Source: Skeletonema tropicum
Taxonomy: Eukaryota > Bacillariophyta > Thalassiosirophyceae > Thalassiosirales > Thalassiosiraceae
DNA: 64,000 nt
Reading direction: 5' to 3'
Assembly (NCBI GenBank): GCA_037178625.1
Contig: CM074132.1
Coordinates: forward strand, 62,001 to 126,000
Positions 41,916 through 52,005 of the stretch are shown here, piece after piece (the stretch's first letter is position 1; every line of letters starts with the position of its first letter). A model generated the notes under the pieces. It saw only the letters and a program-made list of their open reading frames with translations, was not told the origin of the DNA and searched no databases. The translations under genes were made by a program, and so were the position numbers.

Positions 41916-44556
41916 GGAGAAACTGTTCTCTCATCCAACCCTCACATCACGAGAGGCATCTGCTGTTAGGCGAGATGATAACCTCAAAATAATATAGAGT
42001 TGGCGGAGATGGATAGCTAACTTGAAAGTATTTAGTCCTCATAAGACGCTGGTCGCAATTGGAAAAATACGCACTCTCGTGTCGACCTCTTCGAAGGTGC
42101 AGAGAGTTTTGATCTTTACAGCATGATAGTGCATGTAACTTGAGCTATTGAGAGCATGTTTGTCGAGGTAGTCCATTAAGATTGTCATTGACGCATCCGT
42201 TTAGCTTTGATGGATTGTTGGTTATTACACAGTGTTGTCGAGGTAGTCTGCGCTTTGCTCAAGCGAGCACCTCAGGATGACGAGACGATTATACCCCGCT
42301 GGGCGAAGTCGAACGTGCAATTGAACCACCTACCCTAATTAATAGAAATTATAATGCTGTGAAAGCAAAATCGTGTTAATTTGTCCCTTTATTTGTCCCT
42401 TTTGATTCAACATTATGTTGCAGCGACGTCCTGTTCAAAGAAAGATCATGTCTATTCAGTTACGCACGGCGTACTGTTCAAAGAACGATCATGACTATTC
42501 AGTTACGCACAGCGTACTGTTCAAAGTCATTTCTTTTCAGCGACGAACTGTTTAGCGTAAATTCATCCTTATTCACTGGTGCATCCTGGGATGACCAGCC
42601 TCTTGCTTGCATTGTGGGAGGAGGAAGAATGAGAGAAACAATTCAAGAGCAATCTGAACTGGATTACCAAACAAAAATGGCCTGCGCCGTTGTGGCAGCC
42701 ATGGATTGTCCATGTTCTTTAAATGTGGTTGGCCAACGTGGTAATCATGCCTAACATATTCCATAAGACAAGGTCATAGGGGGAGTAACGATTGTCTACT
42801 CTGCTTCTCCTAGATATCGGATTATATCCTTTGGTGCTCCGTTTCTTCCACCAAAGAGATCTTCCAAATACTTATGAGCGACTCAGATGTTATCTGAAGT
42901 GAAGGGGACTTCCACGGTACTCTGTGTCCATGGCGAGTGTCCTGAATCTCGTGCTTTGATTCTCTGTCTTGTGTACTCGACAGTCGAAAGGAATCGCTTG
43001 CGCAAGCTCAAACTCTAACTTTATCCGGAGTGGTGGGTCTCGTAGGAGAGACTACTCTATCAATACACTAAAATACAATCTTCGGTGGTCATACCTTGGA
43101 GAGGAAGACTACTCTAACAACGCAATCTCGCGTCGGCGAATATGATTGTGGTTGGAACCATGCTGCTGCAGATTACCTACGGTGTTCAAAAGGAACCTGC
43201 ACACACCTCGATGCATCCGACTTAACTATCCTTGCTGGATGTACTTCTCACGTGAAGGAGAGGACGTTCAAGGATTGCTCGAGCAAGTGGAAAAGCACAT
43301 GCGGAAATCAAGGCAGGGTCGCAAACAGGCGCATACCAGCACAACGAGATGATAACTACAAGACATCGTCCTTCTAAACCGCTGTTGTTGAAGACAACTA
43401 GTGGAGGACTTGCGAGAAAGCTGGCTGCTTGCTCAATGCTCGTCCTACAGTCCGAGAGTGGCTGAGATCCGTAGCCGACTGCTCACCGTGTTTCGGGAGG
43501 TTCACCTTCTTCCAATGCACTTGAGACATTCATCGACTGATGGTAAATTTCGTTCATAGTTCGGTGACCTGATTATTGGATACTCAGATGGGACAGAGCT
43601 CGCCAAGCCTGCGTCATGGAGGGTTCAGTACAGAGCAGGCCATCGAGGGAGCTACACTTGCACCCGGACATCTTCTACTGAAATGTTGTAATACATGATG
43701 AGAAAGTGTTTAACTCTATCGGAACGACCTGTTGTTTGGTGTACACAACGCAGGTAATAATGATCAAATAAGAGAGAAGCGTGCTCAAGGCAGTTCTCGA
43801 GGCTTCCAAGTAAATGCTGCAAAAGACACTTACCATGCCCAGGAAGTGACTAACACTTGGATACACCATCTGGAAATTGTTCTTTCGACGATGGTGGTTG
43901 CCATCTTAGTTCTTGTGTGTTGTACCAAGACTACCAATAGATCTGCTCCGCTGCTTTTGGTGGCAAATGTGGGGCCTCCTCGAAATTCGGTCAATATGGT
44001 ACGGGGAGGAGGGATGCTGACCAAACAAGGAAGCGTTCCCATGATCAATCGCCAGCGACTAGATGCATGTCTAAGGCGTTTCCAAATTCAGAGTTGATCG
44101 GCATTTTGGCTGAGCTTACTTCATTCAAGCGCAAGGCTTGGGGGAGTATCGATTCTTGAAGACACTCATCGACTGGCATCTGTCGTGGTGCACAACAGGA
44201 GATGAAGTGATGAAGCTTGAACTTCGAAAAGAAGTTCAAGGGCGCGTGTCGGAGTGCGGGTGAGTAATGTGCTATCACCTCCTCTCGGCATTTGTGCCTG
44301 GAGTTCTTCCGGTCTAAAGACAGGGCGAGGGCCGCCATACCCTCCGGGAGACAATCTCTACTCATATTTATCAAATCAACCTCAAACTAATTGCAAGGGG
44401 AAGATATTGCGACTGCGACGGGGCTAGTGCTAGCGAGGCTGCGCTGCCTCAGTTGAGATCCTCAGTGGTCGAGGGTGTGATGTTTCAGCGTAAAGGAAAG
44501 TAGTACATACATTACCAGCGTTTGACAGCGTCATCCTTCACGACACATGCCACACC
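41916..44556 (+). repeat. 2.64-kb segment repeated at the window end, copy 1
   Basis: The sequence recurs at 61360-64000 at a constant offset of 19444 bp. No difference was noticed where lines were compared. No gene is called: frames such as 42491-42754, 43096-43377 and 43732-44097 lack recognisable domains, although around 43560 GDLIIGYSDGTELAKPASW reads as protein-like and may be a mobile-element relic. The right end of the matching stretch is set by the end of the window, not by a biological boundary. Confidence 0.9.
42428..42526. repeat. 43-bp tandem repeat, 2.3 copies
   Basis: Units beginning GTCCTGTTCAAAG, GTACTGTTCAAAG and GTACTGTTCAAAG start at 42428, 42471 and 42514; each full unit contains ATTCAGTTACGCAC. 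The array is duplicated at 61872-61970. Confidence 0.9.
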
Positions 44557-45637
44557 TACAAAGGAAGAGGTACCGACAGCAGCTCATTGGAGTGCGCTGT
44601 TATAATGCAGACTTGGGAAGACAGCAGCTCTTTGAGTGGCTGATCTAAAGATGACGAAGACAAATGGTAAGCTCTTGTGACTGCGCATAGTCACACACGA
44701 CATGGAAGTAGAAGATAGTGTTCTGATATAAACGTTGATGAAGCAAAGCTAGCTACGTATGTTCCTGGACCTGCCGCAACATTCTAATGGGATCGAGAAT
44801 GAAATGGTGCGCGCGGCGATTTGTGACTGCATGTTGTGTGTGGTGTGTAGTGCGGCGCGGGCCCTCGGGGCCTGTTTTTTTTTTGCAATGTACCCGTCTA
44901 TAAATTTGCTCTGCAATGCTTGTTTTTGTAACATAAATGTGTCATGATGTCAAAATTATTCTGTGGATTTCGTGTTGGATTTTTTTTTTGCAATGTATCC
45001 GTCTATAAAGTTGCTCTGCAATGCTTGTTTAATAACATTCTTATCAGAAACGTTTTATAGTACATACTCACTTACTTACTTAGAGCCGTTCCAAGCAAAA
45101 TTGCATCGTAGATGCATAAGATTTTGATAGCAGCTAACAAAAAAGTGCAGCGCGCTGTCCGAGCAACCTGGAGCGCAACTGCATGCATGCATGTTTTTTC
45201 GTTCGACAGTCAGTATCTAACATGATAGCCGCTACTCTCATAGCCACCACGTTGCACAAACCCTACCAATAGTAATATCCAGTGAACTATATCGCAGACA
45301 ACACCCTTTGCAACTATTCAGCCGCAGGGTTTTATTATTACAACTGTCTACACCGCATAAATAAATGACTAATACATGCTACATAAATGTCATTTCTGTC
45401 TATGATGTTGCTATTTTTATCCAGCCTATTGCAATATTATGGACAATAAATAGCCGACACTTCTTATATATAATAATGTTGATGAGTTGCGGTCTTTAGA
45501 GCCGCTCGATCCGCCGTCTACAGGCTTATTGTTGTGTTAGAGTGTCAAATTATTTATGCAATTTTGTGCACATCTTGTGTCCTTGGTATTTTGGAGGTGT
45601 GGGGGGGCTTTAATGGTCATTCCGAATAATAATAATA
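44557..45637. other. Gene-poor stretch left of the truncated LINE
   Basis: No gene is seen. A block consisting of a T run followed by GCAATGTA(C/T)CCGTCTATAAA and TTGCTCTGCAATGCTTG occurs at about 44875-44926 and again at about 44980-45032. An (AAT)n run at 45626-45637 forms the tail side of the LINE. Confidence 0.5.
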
Positions 45638-45823
45638 TAACAGAAATTTTAAAGTACGTCTGATTAGCCCTCTAGGGGCGAAATTATGACTAACCAACAT
45701 GTGTGCTGTGTCGGTAGCATTGATAGTGCTCTATACTGCCTCCACAACTGTTTCTCAGATCGCACTCCAAGCCAGAAGACCTAAATAGTCTCCTGGCCAG
45801 GATTAGTTCAACCATACGGTTGT

Positions 45824-46348
45824 TTACGTCGTCGATTTCTCGAGTTCATTGAGGACTGCGTCTATTATCGGCTGTCCCTCCTCACGATACAATACTACTC
45901 TATTTGCGTGTTCCTCGGCTTCATCAGCCACACGTTGCCGCTGAGGTGGCGGTAATGGTGGGCCAAATTCATTGAAGTAGAACGATAAAGTTCGTTGACT
46001 TTTCTTCCGCTGTTCTGCTCGCATCTCGACCGCTTGCCTGCCTATCTTGAGGTGATGCACCCACATTCGCCTAGTAGCCAAATCCATATTGCTTATTTCG
46101 TCAATACTATGATTTGCCCACCGTTGGTGAAAGCCTGGCGGCATCTCCTCTCGATGTTGACTGTACCATACCAATTGCTCTGCTAAATGTGCACTCTCTA
46201 TTTGCTTGTCAAATGACTGAGTTCCATGAGCTAGTCTGTTTCGCTCATGCCACTGCGGTAGTGCAACTTCATACCAGATCAATTTTGGAGTTGATAAAAC
46301 TGCTGGTGGGCGTCCCCATGATGAGTACTCTCCAATGCTTGATACCAT
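45824..46348 (-). CDS. C-terminal segment of the LINE protein in a shifted frame
   Basis: A 174-codon frame opens inside the end of the RT/RNase H frame, overlaps it by 70 bp and needs a -1 shift to join it. It contains LIWYEVALPQWHERNRLAHG, RMWVHHLKIGRQAVEMRAEQ and a Lys-Lys-Ser-Gln segment. This fits the W...R-N-x2-H-style helical tail that follows the knuckle in RNase-H-bearing LINE proteins. It is probably the natural C-terminus separated by a frameshift mutation, though a programmed shift or reinitiation at the ATG at 46348 is possible. Confidence 0.5.
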   Translation of the reverse strand: MVSSIGEYSSWGRPPAVLSTPKLIWYEVALPQWHERNRLAHGTQSFDKQIESAHLAEQLVWYSQHREEMPPGFHQRWANHSIDEISNMDLATRRMWVHHLKIGRQAVEMRAEQRKKSQRTLSFYFNEFGPPLPPPQRQRVADEAEEHANRVVLYREEGQPIIDAVLNELEKSTT

Positions 46349-49300
46349 TCTTTTACCAGATATCCTCTGAAGAAGTCATCCCACCCGAGGTCACGTTGTG
46401 CTTCCAGTGCTTCCTGGATCCTCGGGTCTTCTGATGTGGTTCGAATCTCGCCCCCGTTTGCATATTGTTCTACCAAGTTTGCCACTCTGAGTAGTATTTT
46501 TCGTGATATTTTCCGGAGTCCTTTCTTCCGGAGTGCTGCTATAATTGCAGCACGTTTCGCAGCCATATCCGGGTGGGAACATTGAAACACGTGTGCTATT
46601 GTTTCGTCATCACACTGCCGACAATTCGGACACTGCGATACTTGCGTTTCATGTTGCTTCACGTGATTCACTGGGAGGAGGCCATGCATTAGTTTGCAGG
46701 TAAATCGCTGCTGGCTAAGGGTACTTTTCCGTCTCACTTCCCCTATCGTCATCCAATACACATTGTCATATTGCTCGTCCGTCCATCCGTGTCTTCGCTT
46801 GATATATTTCCGGAGGATTGGTTCACGACGCGCTTTGTTGACGTGGCTTCGCATCCCAGCTGTGATCCACTTATTCCCTATTCGTAAAACTGCTTTTGAT
46901 CCCTCATACGGCATCTGTAATATTTCTTGCTCAGGTGGTAATTGGATGGGATTCTCAATGGCTGCTGCCGTTGTTTCTCCCGCTAATTCGTCGCACGCAA
47001 TGTTGATCATAGCGTTGTCATCCAATCCATCCAAGTCTTTCTCTTTTCCCAATGCGCTTTCCGTGGTTTCTAATGAATCGCAGTCACTTTCGTCCGGTTC
47101 CGTCTTCTTTTTGGCCGTATCTTGGTGTCCCCGGACGTGCTGACTAATTACTCCAAATGGTAACTTCTGCCGTAGATGCTGTATTGCCATCAAAAGATCT
47201 CCTTCAGGTTGTATTGTGTCCCGTCCTGTCTTCATTGGCCGATTACTCGTAAAAGCACCTGACTCATTATCAAACCATTGAGTAATATCGTCGTCTGGCC
47301 CCAATTCTATGCCAAGATATTGTATGTGATACAGCGCTCGATACAACCCTTCCAATTCAGCTCGGTACGAGTTTACTGAGCTGACGTTTGTCATCAAAAA
47401 ACATGCCTTGACATACTCGTTTTGATTAGTTGGGATAATCCATGCTGCCGCTGCCACATTGTGCACTCGAAGGACAGAACCATCACTACCTGTCTTCTTT
47501 GGCTTCATTTCCGTGCCTGGTAGGTGTGTATTTTCGGTCACGTATCCCGGAGGCTTAGCTTCCTGCTGTTGCTGTTGTGCCATCTGATACGGACGGCGAG
47601 TCCATACACCCTCATCTACCTCTGCCATTTTCATCGGATAACACTCTAGCGGTATAGCGTTGACGTCACATTCATATTTGTAGAACCCACTTTGCACTGG
47701 TTGTTCTGTTAGCTTCTGAATAAAGCTTTCTCCAGTGGCTGTCTCTCCTCGTTTGTAGATCACCCCCTTACCTCGGTAGCAGTCATACCATGTGTTCCGT
47801 TTCACCGGAAACCACTTTCCAAGTGGTATGTCAAGTTCCATTGAATTGGTGTGGTGGTGGCGACTATCCAATCTATTGCAGAATGTTTCTCGTATACACC
47901 TACGAAACAAGGAGAACCACTTCTTCGGAGGGCATGGAGTTTGCGGCCATCTCCAATCAGATCCTGCTACAAAATTGCCCCCCAGCGTTGTATTTCCAAT
48001 ATATTCTCCATTCTCAACCACTAGGTCTGCTAATGTGATCACTCGCATATAGATACGGACTGCATTGAGCTTTCTCAATATCGATGGCTTTATTTTCCGT
48101 CGAATAAATGCTTCCATAATTGATTGATCGCCTTCCCTCTGCAGTGCTGGGATTGTGGCATCTTCCATCCATATCGTAGCATCTATCTCAGCTAATCGAT
48201 TTTTCAAGCTCACTAGTAGTCCATTGTCCATATATGTCAGCCTTTCTTTGTACTCAAACAATGGTGTTATCAGGCCTGACTGCAGTTGCAATTCATCCAA
48301 TGTGAAGAGAAAATCCTCCGCCAATGTCTTCCCATTTCTAAGCTGCTTGACAACATACTCTGACTGCAATTCAGTTTGCCTCGAATACATGTCTGGGATT
48401 TCCATCCCTCCTTGCTCCATAGGACCTCGGAGCACTGCGTCTGGTGAGTTCCTATTAAAGTGCATATATGGGAGGAAGTTGTGCCGTACGATTGTATCCA
48501 TCTTTTTGCATTGTTTCTTACTGAAGGACGTCAAGTGAAGGACGTAATCCAATGTTGGCATCAATCGTTGGTAGAGTAGTTGCTTCGTCTCACTTGCTGT
48601 CAGGAATCCCAAAGACGTTGACTTGGAAATTCTCCTCAATTTCTCCATGATGACCTCGTACTCTTGCTTCTGGTTCCCATCGGGGCACAAGTGGTATCCC
48701 AACCCTTTATTCGGTTGATTTGGTGACTTAAACTGTATCACTGACTTGGCACCTTTATGATCCTCCAGGAGGATTGTTTCATCTATTGCCATGATTGGTT
48801 TTAGTTCCCCTCGTACCACTTGCCACGCTAATGCCTGCCACGCACATTTGTGGTAGGCAAGTGATTGGCCTGAATATCGTACGACCTCATTCCACATCGT
48901 AGAGCTCAATTTCATCCTTTCGATCAGTTCATCCAGCGGTCGTTCACTGCCGTAATCTGCAGAGACATTTCCGTCATTATCATCAACGTAGCTTACGTTA
49001 TGACGCTTCATCATCCGTTCCCCGAAACAACCATGTAATTCCAGTCCCGGTGCCAATTCTGCGTGCGTTTTCAGGATCCCACTACTACATGCCGTGAACA
49101 GCGCCGGATTGTCTGCTTTTCCTTGGATCTCTCCTGAAATCTGATAATCCCCTGGTTCTTCTGAGTATATATCATTCGATACCCCGAGCCCAGTTCTCAC
49201 ATTGCGTTTCATTCCGCGTAGTGCTTCCGCTCTTGCTCTCAGGATCCCGTCACTGAAGTTCCTTTTCGCCATTTCTATGTTCGACAATGACGGCTGCATT

Positions 49301-49597
49301 CGATCATAGCACGCTATACAGTCATAATACAGCATGCCTATTGTTGATTTCTTTGCTCGTGCCGCTTCGAATGTCAACAATTTGATCATAGCTGCATCAA
49401 TTGAGTTTCTATCTTTCCGAGATCCCCACTGTTCATCTGACAGCTCCCCGGTAGACTCCATCTTTTTTGAAAACTCTCTTGCAAAAAATTTCAGTGCCGT
49501 GTTGAAATCAGCCTCTAATAACCCTATGATTCGGAGTTGGTTTATCTGCCGGTTACCTTTTTTCTTTTCCAGCATTACATCCGTCATACTCTTCCAT
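46279..49597 (-). pseudogene. Truncated LINE reverse transcriptase / RNase H
   Basis: The frame is open to 49653, but the first 19 codons lie in the Penelope-like terminal repeat and are not LINE sequence. LINE homology starts near RWKSMTDVMLEKKK. RT motifs include LLEADFNTALKFFAR, LYYDCIACYDRM and YVDDNDG near residue 222. The central region is a connection domain. RNase H begins near 722 with GSDGSVL, followed by YRAELEGLY, an FDNESGAF acid motif and a late CDELAG. A CPNC-x2-C...H...C knuckle lies near residue 1005. It lacks the endonuclease and the N-terminal part of the RT, so it is a dead copy, although the remaining 1100 codons have no stop. Confidence 0.85.
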
Positions 49598-49923
49598 CGG
49601 GAGCGAGCGAAGCGAGCGACCTTACTTCTCTCTATAATCAATATATGAACCAATATCAGATAAAGTGGTATTACTATATTACCGAAGCGTGGATGACTAC
49701 GCTTTCGAATTAACTTCTTCAGCGGATAGCAATAGTAATAGTGAGGATAGGCGGCTTTGTCGATGCAAAGTTGCGAGTCATTTAGCTCTCCCTCGTTGAC
49801 ACGAGTTTTCTCCTTAAATGGATACGTGTCTCTGTGGGGTCATTCCTCGTTATCTAAAATAGGTAAGTTTGTACAATTGCTTTCCCTCAGCAAGTGTAGC
49901 TGCCGGGTAGGCAGCGGAACAAG
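49598..49923 (-). repeat. 326-bp pLTR, copy 1
   Basis: Bounded by CGGGAGCGAGCG and CGGAACAAG on the plus strand. The same 326 bp occur at 53451, 53777, 57630 and 57956. Each copy contains the hammerhead-like fold listed separately. Confidence 0.95.
49669..49740 (-). ncRNA. Hammerhead-ribozyme-like fold in pLTR copy 1
   Basis: Sense-strand (minus) elements in order: TATTACTAT (49740-49732), an internal-loop strand, CCG, core CTGAAGA (49722-49716), nine bases for stem II, core GAAA (49706-49703), GCGT, an eight-base loop, ACGC, then TT, CGG, an internal-loop strand and ATAGTAATA (49677-49669). Stem I is 9 bp plus CCG/CGG; stem III is AGCGT/ACGCT with the conserved A15.1-U16.1 pair; the cleavage triplet would be CUU. 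The weak point is stem II: AGTTAATTC lacks the usual G10.1-C11.1 pair, so activity is doubtful. Hammerheads in Penelope pLTRs are known. Confidence 0.5.
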
Positions 49924-49945
49924 CTGAGGGAAAGGAAGGGGAGGA

Positions 49946-51943
49946 CTACGATTCTGTTGTCCTCCCCAGGTAGGTACTTACCTCCTCACCTCTGTTTTGA
50001 AAGAGGGAGGTTTGAGAGACAATATCTCCAATGTTTTTTGCTCTCTTATAGCATACTACCATCTTTTCGATTCCGATTGTGTCGCGTAGGGTGGTAGAAA
50101 GCTCCTCCTCATATATCTGTTGACAGGTTCGACTAGGGATGTAATGAGGGTGGAATCGACCGAGTTTCAAATAGATGTTTTTGTCATTATCTGAGGTGGT
50201 AGATTCTGAGATGGCTTGGGGCAGTGGAGGTGGGTTGCAGACTTTGTAGTTTGCATTTACGAACATTCGTTTCAGTTGGTCGAAGTCCCATCCTCTGTCG
50301 AGCAAGCGTTGGAAGAATAGTCTTGCTACCTCGACATAGTCTTTTTTATCGGTGCACTGCCAATAGTATCTCTTGAGTTCGCCAAATATTACCCCTTTCA
50401 TCGTGTTCCTCTGATGAGCAGAAGATGGCAGTAGGTAGAGGTAGAGGTTCATTGGCTTTTGGTATGTCTTAGTTGAGACAATACCTTCTGGCGAAATGGA
50501 AATGATTAAGTCTAAGAAGATTCCTTTGTCGGCAGGTTCTTCAACCTTCCAACGGAGGATTCCAAAGTCGTTGATGTCTTGCTTGAGGTCGTGAAAGCGC
50601 CTAAGGCTTCCAAGCCATAGGATAGATAGGTCATCGACGAAACGTGCAAGGTCTTGGATTTCTTCCGAATAGCCAGGGAGGAGTCTAATTTTCTCATGCC
50701 AGCCATAGTAAAGGCCAGCGTACATGACTGCGACTGATGTACCCATCGCAGTGCCACATAGTTGTTTGAAAAAGCAGTCTCCAAATTGGGTAATGTTGTT
50801 CTTCATAATAAAGCTCAGAGCTTCCAGAATAAGTTTGATGTCCGGGAAGTCGTCTGGAAGTTGGTTGTTTTCTTTCAGATGGTTGAGCCATACTCCGATG
50901 ATTTCGATGCCATGATTGATAGTGATATTGTCGTACATGGCGGTAGCATCAGCAGTAATAATCTTCGTCCCTGCTGGCCATTGTTTGTTAGTCAGTCGGG
51001 CGTGATATTCTTTGCTGTCTTTGATGGTCGACGGAATAAATTGAACAAGTTTTTGCAACTCGTAGTCTAGCCACTTGCTAATACTCTCAGGTCCAGTTCC
51101 ACATTTAGCGTTAACTGGTCGGAGGGCGGTAGGTGTTTTATGGACTTTTGCGGTTGCTCTGAATCTTCCTTGCCTGCTACCAGCGGCTTCATAGCACTTG
51201 TTGATGTAAATCTTGATGTGCTCTGGGATCGCTGCTGAGTTCTTGATACTGCCTACTTTATATGCCATCAAATTGAGTTGCCTCCGAAGTGCAATTCGAT
51301 TGAGGTACTCATATTGGCTCTCCTTCCCAAGGAAAGCTTTGAGGCACCATCGAATGTATACAGAACGTTCGATAATGACAGGCCCTAAATTTTTGTCTGC
51401 GAAGATAATGATCAGATTGGGGTTGTTCTTGAGGCTATATAGTACTGAGAACTCTTGTTTAGAAAGATTCGGTTGAGACCATTTACTGGCGAATTTGGCG
51501 TGCTCTTGTCTAAGTCGATCTGAGAAACGTTTGATGCCTGCTTCCACTTCTGCATTAGCTAGGGGTGGGTCGTATCGTTCTTCTCGACTTTTCTTAAAAT
51601 GTAACTTAGGGATATATGGATGTTGCGGTTTGGTTGGATCGTCTACATGAATATTCTTCCAGTAGTTTCGATTTCTGATATCCCATCCAAAGTCACCGAT
51701 GATCTCTTCAATGTTATTTGTTGGATATGGTGCGAGGATGCCGAAGTTAAGTCCTCTGCCCAGCACCTTTCTAGTTCCGATAGGGAGTTTGGTTGTTGGT
51801 TTACACAGATTGTGAAGAGTGAGATTCTTTGCCGGATTTAGCGCATGCTCCAATGGTAGATGTTCCAGATAATTGATAAGATTTGTGTGTGGTGGGAGCG
51901 ATGGATCTGCTAGGAAGCCGTCTCTTCTATGGATATTATGCAT
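49946..51943 (-). CDS. Penelope-like reverse transcriptase (ORF2), unit 1
   Basis: 665 residues from the ATG at 51943. RT landmarks are FADKNLGPVI (181-190), KVHKTP...RPV (266-277), ADATAMYDN with the first catalytic Asp (331-339), CGTAMGTSVA (396-405), RFVDD with the catalytic pair (434-438), FLDL (476-479) and the SSAH-x2-N thumb motif (507-513). About 120 residues follow, including YIPSRTC and CYKRAKNIGDIV. No GIY-YIG endonuclease motif is visible there, so this belongs with endonuclease-deficient Penelope-like RTs. The frame is open for 129 codons upstream of the ATG (to 52330), overlapping ORF1 in the -1 frame. The upstream part reads as plausible protein, for example IFGQIQNVPGYKAHKQW. 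Translation by frameshift from ORF1 is therefore possible. Confidence 0.9.
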   Translation of the reverse strand: MHNIHRRDGFLADPSLPPHTNLINYLEHLPLEHALNPAKNLTLHNLCKPTTKLPIGTRKVLGRGLNFGILAPYPTNNIEEIIGDFGWDIRNRNYWKNIHVDDPTKPQHPYIPKLHFKKSREERYDPPLANAEVEAGIKRFSDRLRQEHAKFASKWSQPNLSKQEFSVLYSLKNNPNLIIIFADKNLGPVIIERSVYIRWCLKAFLGKESQYEYLNRIALRRQLNLMAYKVGSIKNSAAIPEHIKIYINKCYEAAGSRQGRFRATAKVHKTPTALRPVNAKCGTGPESISKWLDYELQKLVQFIPSTIKDSKEYHARLTNKQWPAGTKIITADATAMYDNITINHGIEIIGVWLNHLKENNQLPDDFPDIKLILEALSFIMKNNITQFGDCFFKQLCGTAMGTSVAVMYAGLYYGWHEKIRLLPGYSEEIQDLARFVDDLSILWLGSLRRFHDLKQDINDFGILRWKVEEPADKGIFLDLIISISPEGIVSTKTYQKPMNLYLYLLPSSAHQRNTMKGVIFGELKRYYWQCTDKKDYVEVARLFFQRLLDRGWDFDQLKRMFVNANYKVCNPPPLPQAISESTTSDNDKNIYLKLGRFHPHYIPSRTCQQIYEEELSTTLRDTIGIEKMVVCYKRAKNIGDIVSQTSLFQNRGEEVSTYLGRTTES

Positions 51944-52005
51944 TATGATGTCAAGTTTTTGTTGGGCTAGGTTATTGTAATATCGGTCTCTTGAGGCAGT
52001 ACGTC

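Larger units (their letters stand above)
45638..49597 (-). mobile_element. 5'-truncated LINE-like retrotransposon
   Basis: The element carries a reverse transcriptase, RNase H and Cys/His knuckle on the minus strand. Its 3' end, adjoining an (ATT)n tail on the minus strand, is defined by the match to the solo fragment at 39245-39385. The 5' part (endonuclease and start of the RT) is missing: at 49597/49598 the sequence changes abruptly to the terminal repeat of a Penelope-like element. The lost 5' part is not found on the far side of the Penelope array. Confidence 0.8.

Noticed and set aside
43732..44097. A 121-codon plus-strand frame in the duplicated 2.64-kb segment
   Set aside because: It starts at TTG, lacks recognisable motifs apart from one hydrophobic stretch, and the opposite strand is open too; not enough to call a gene.
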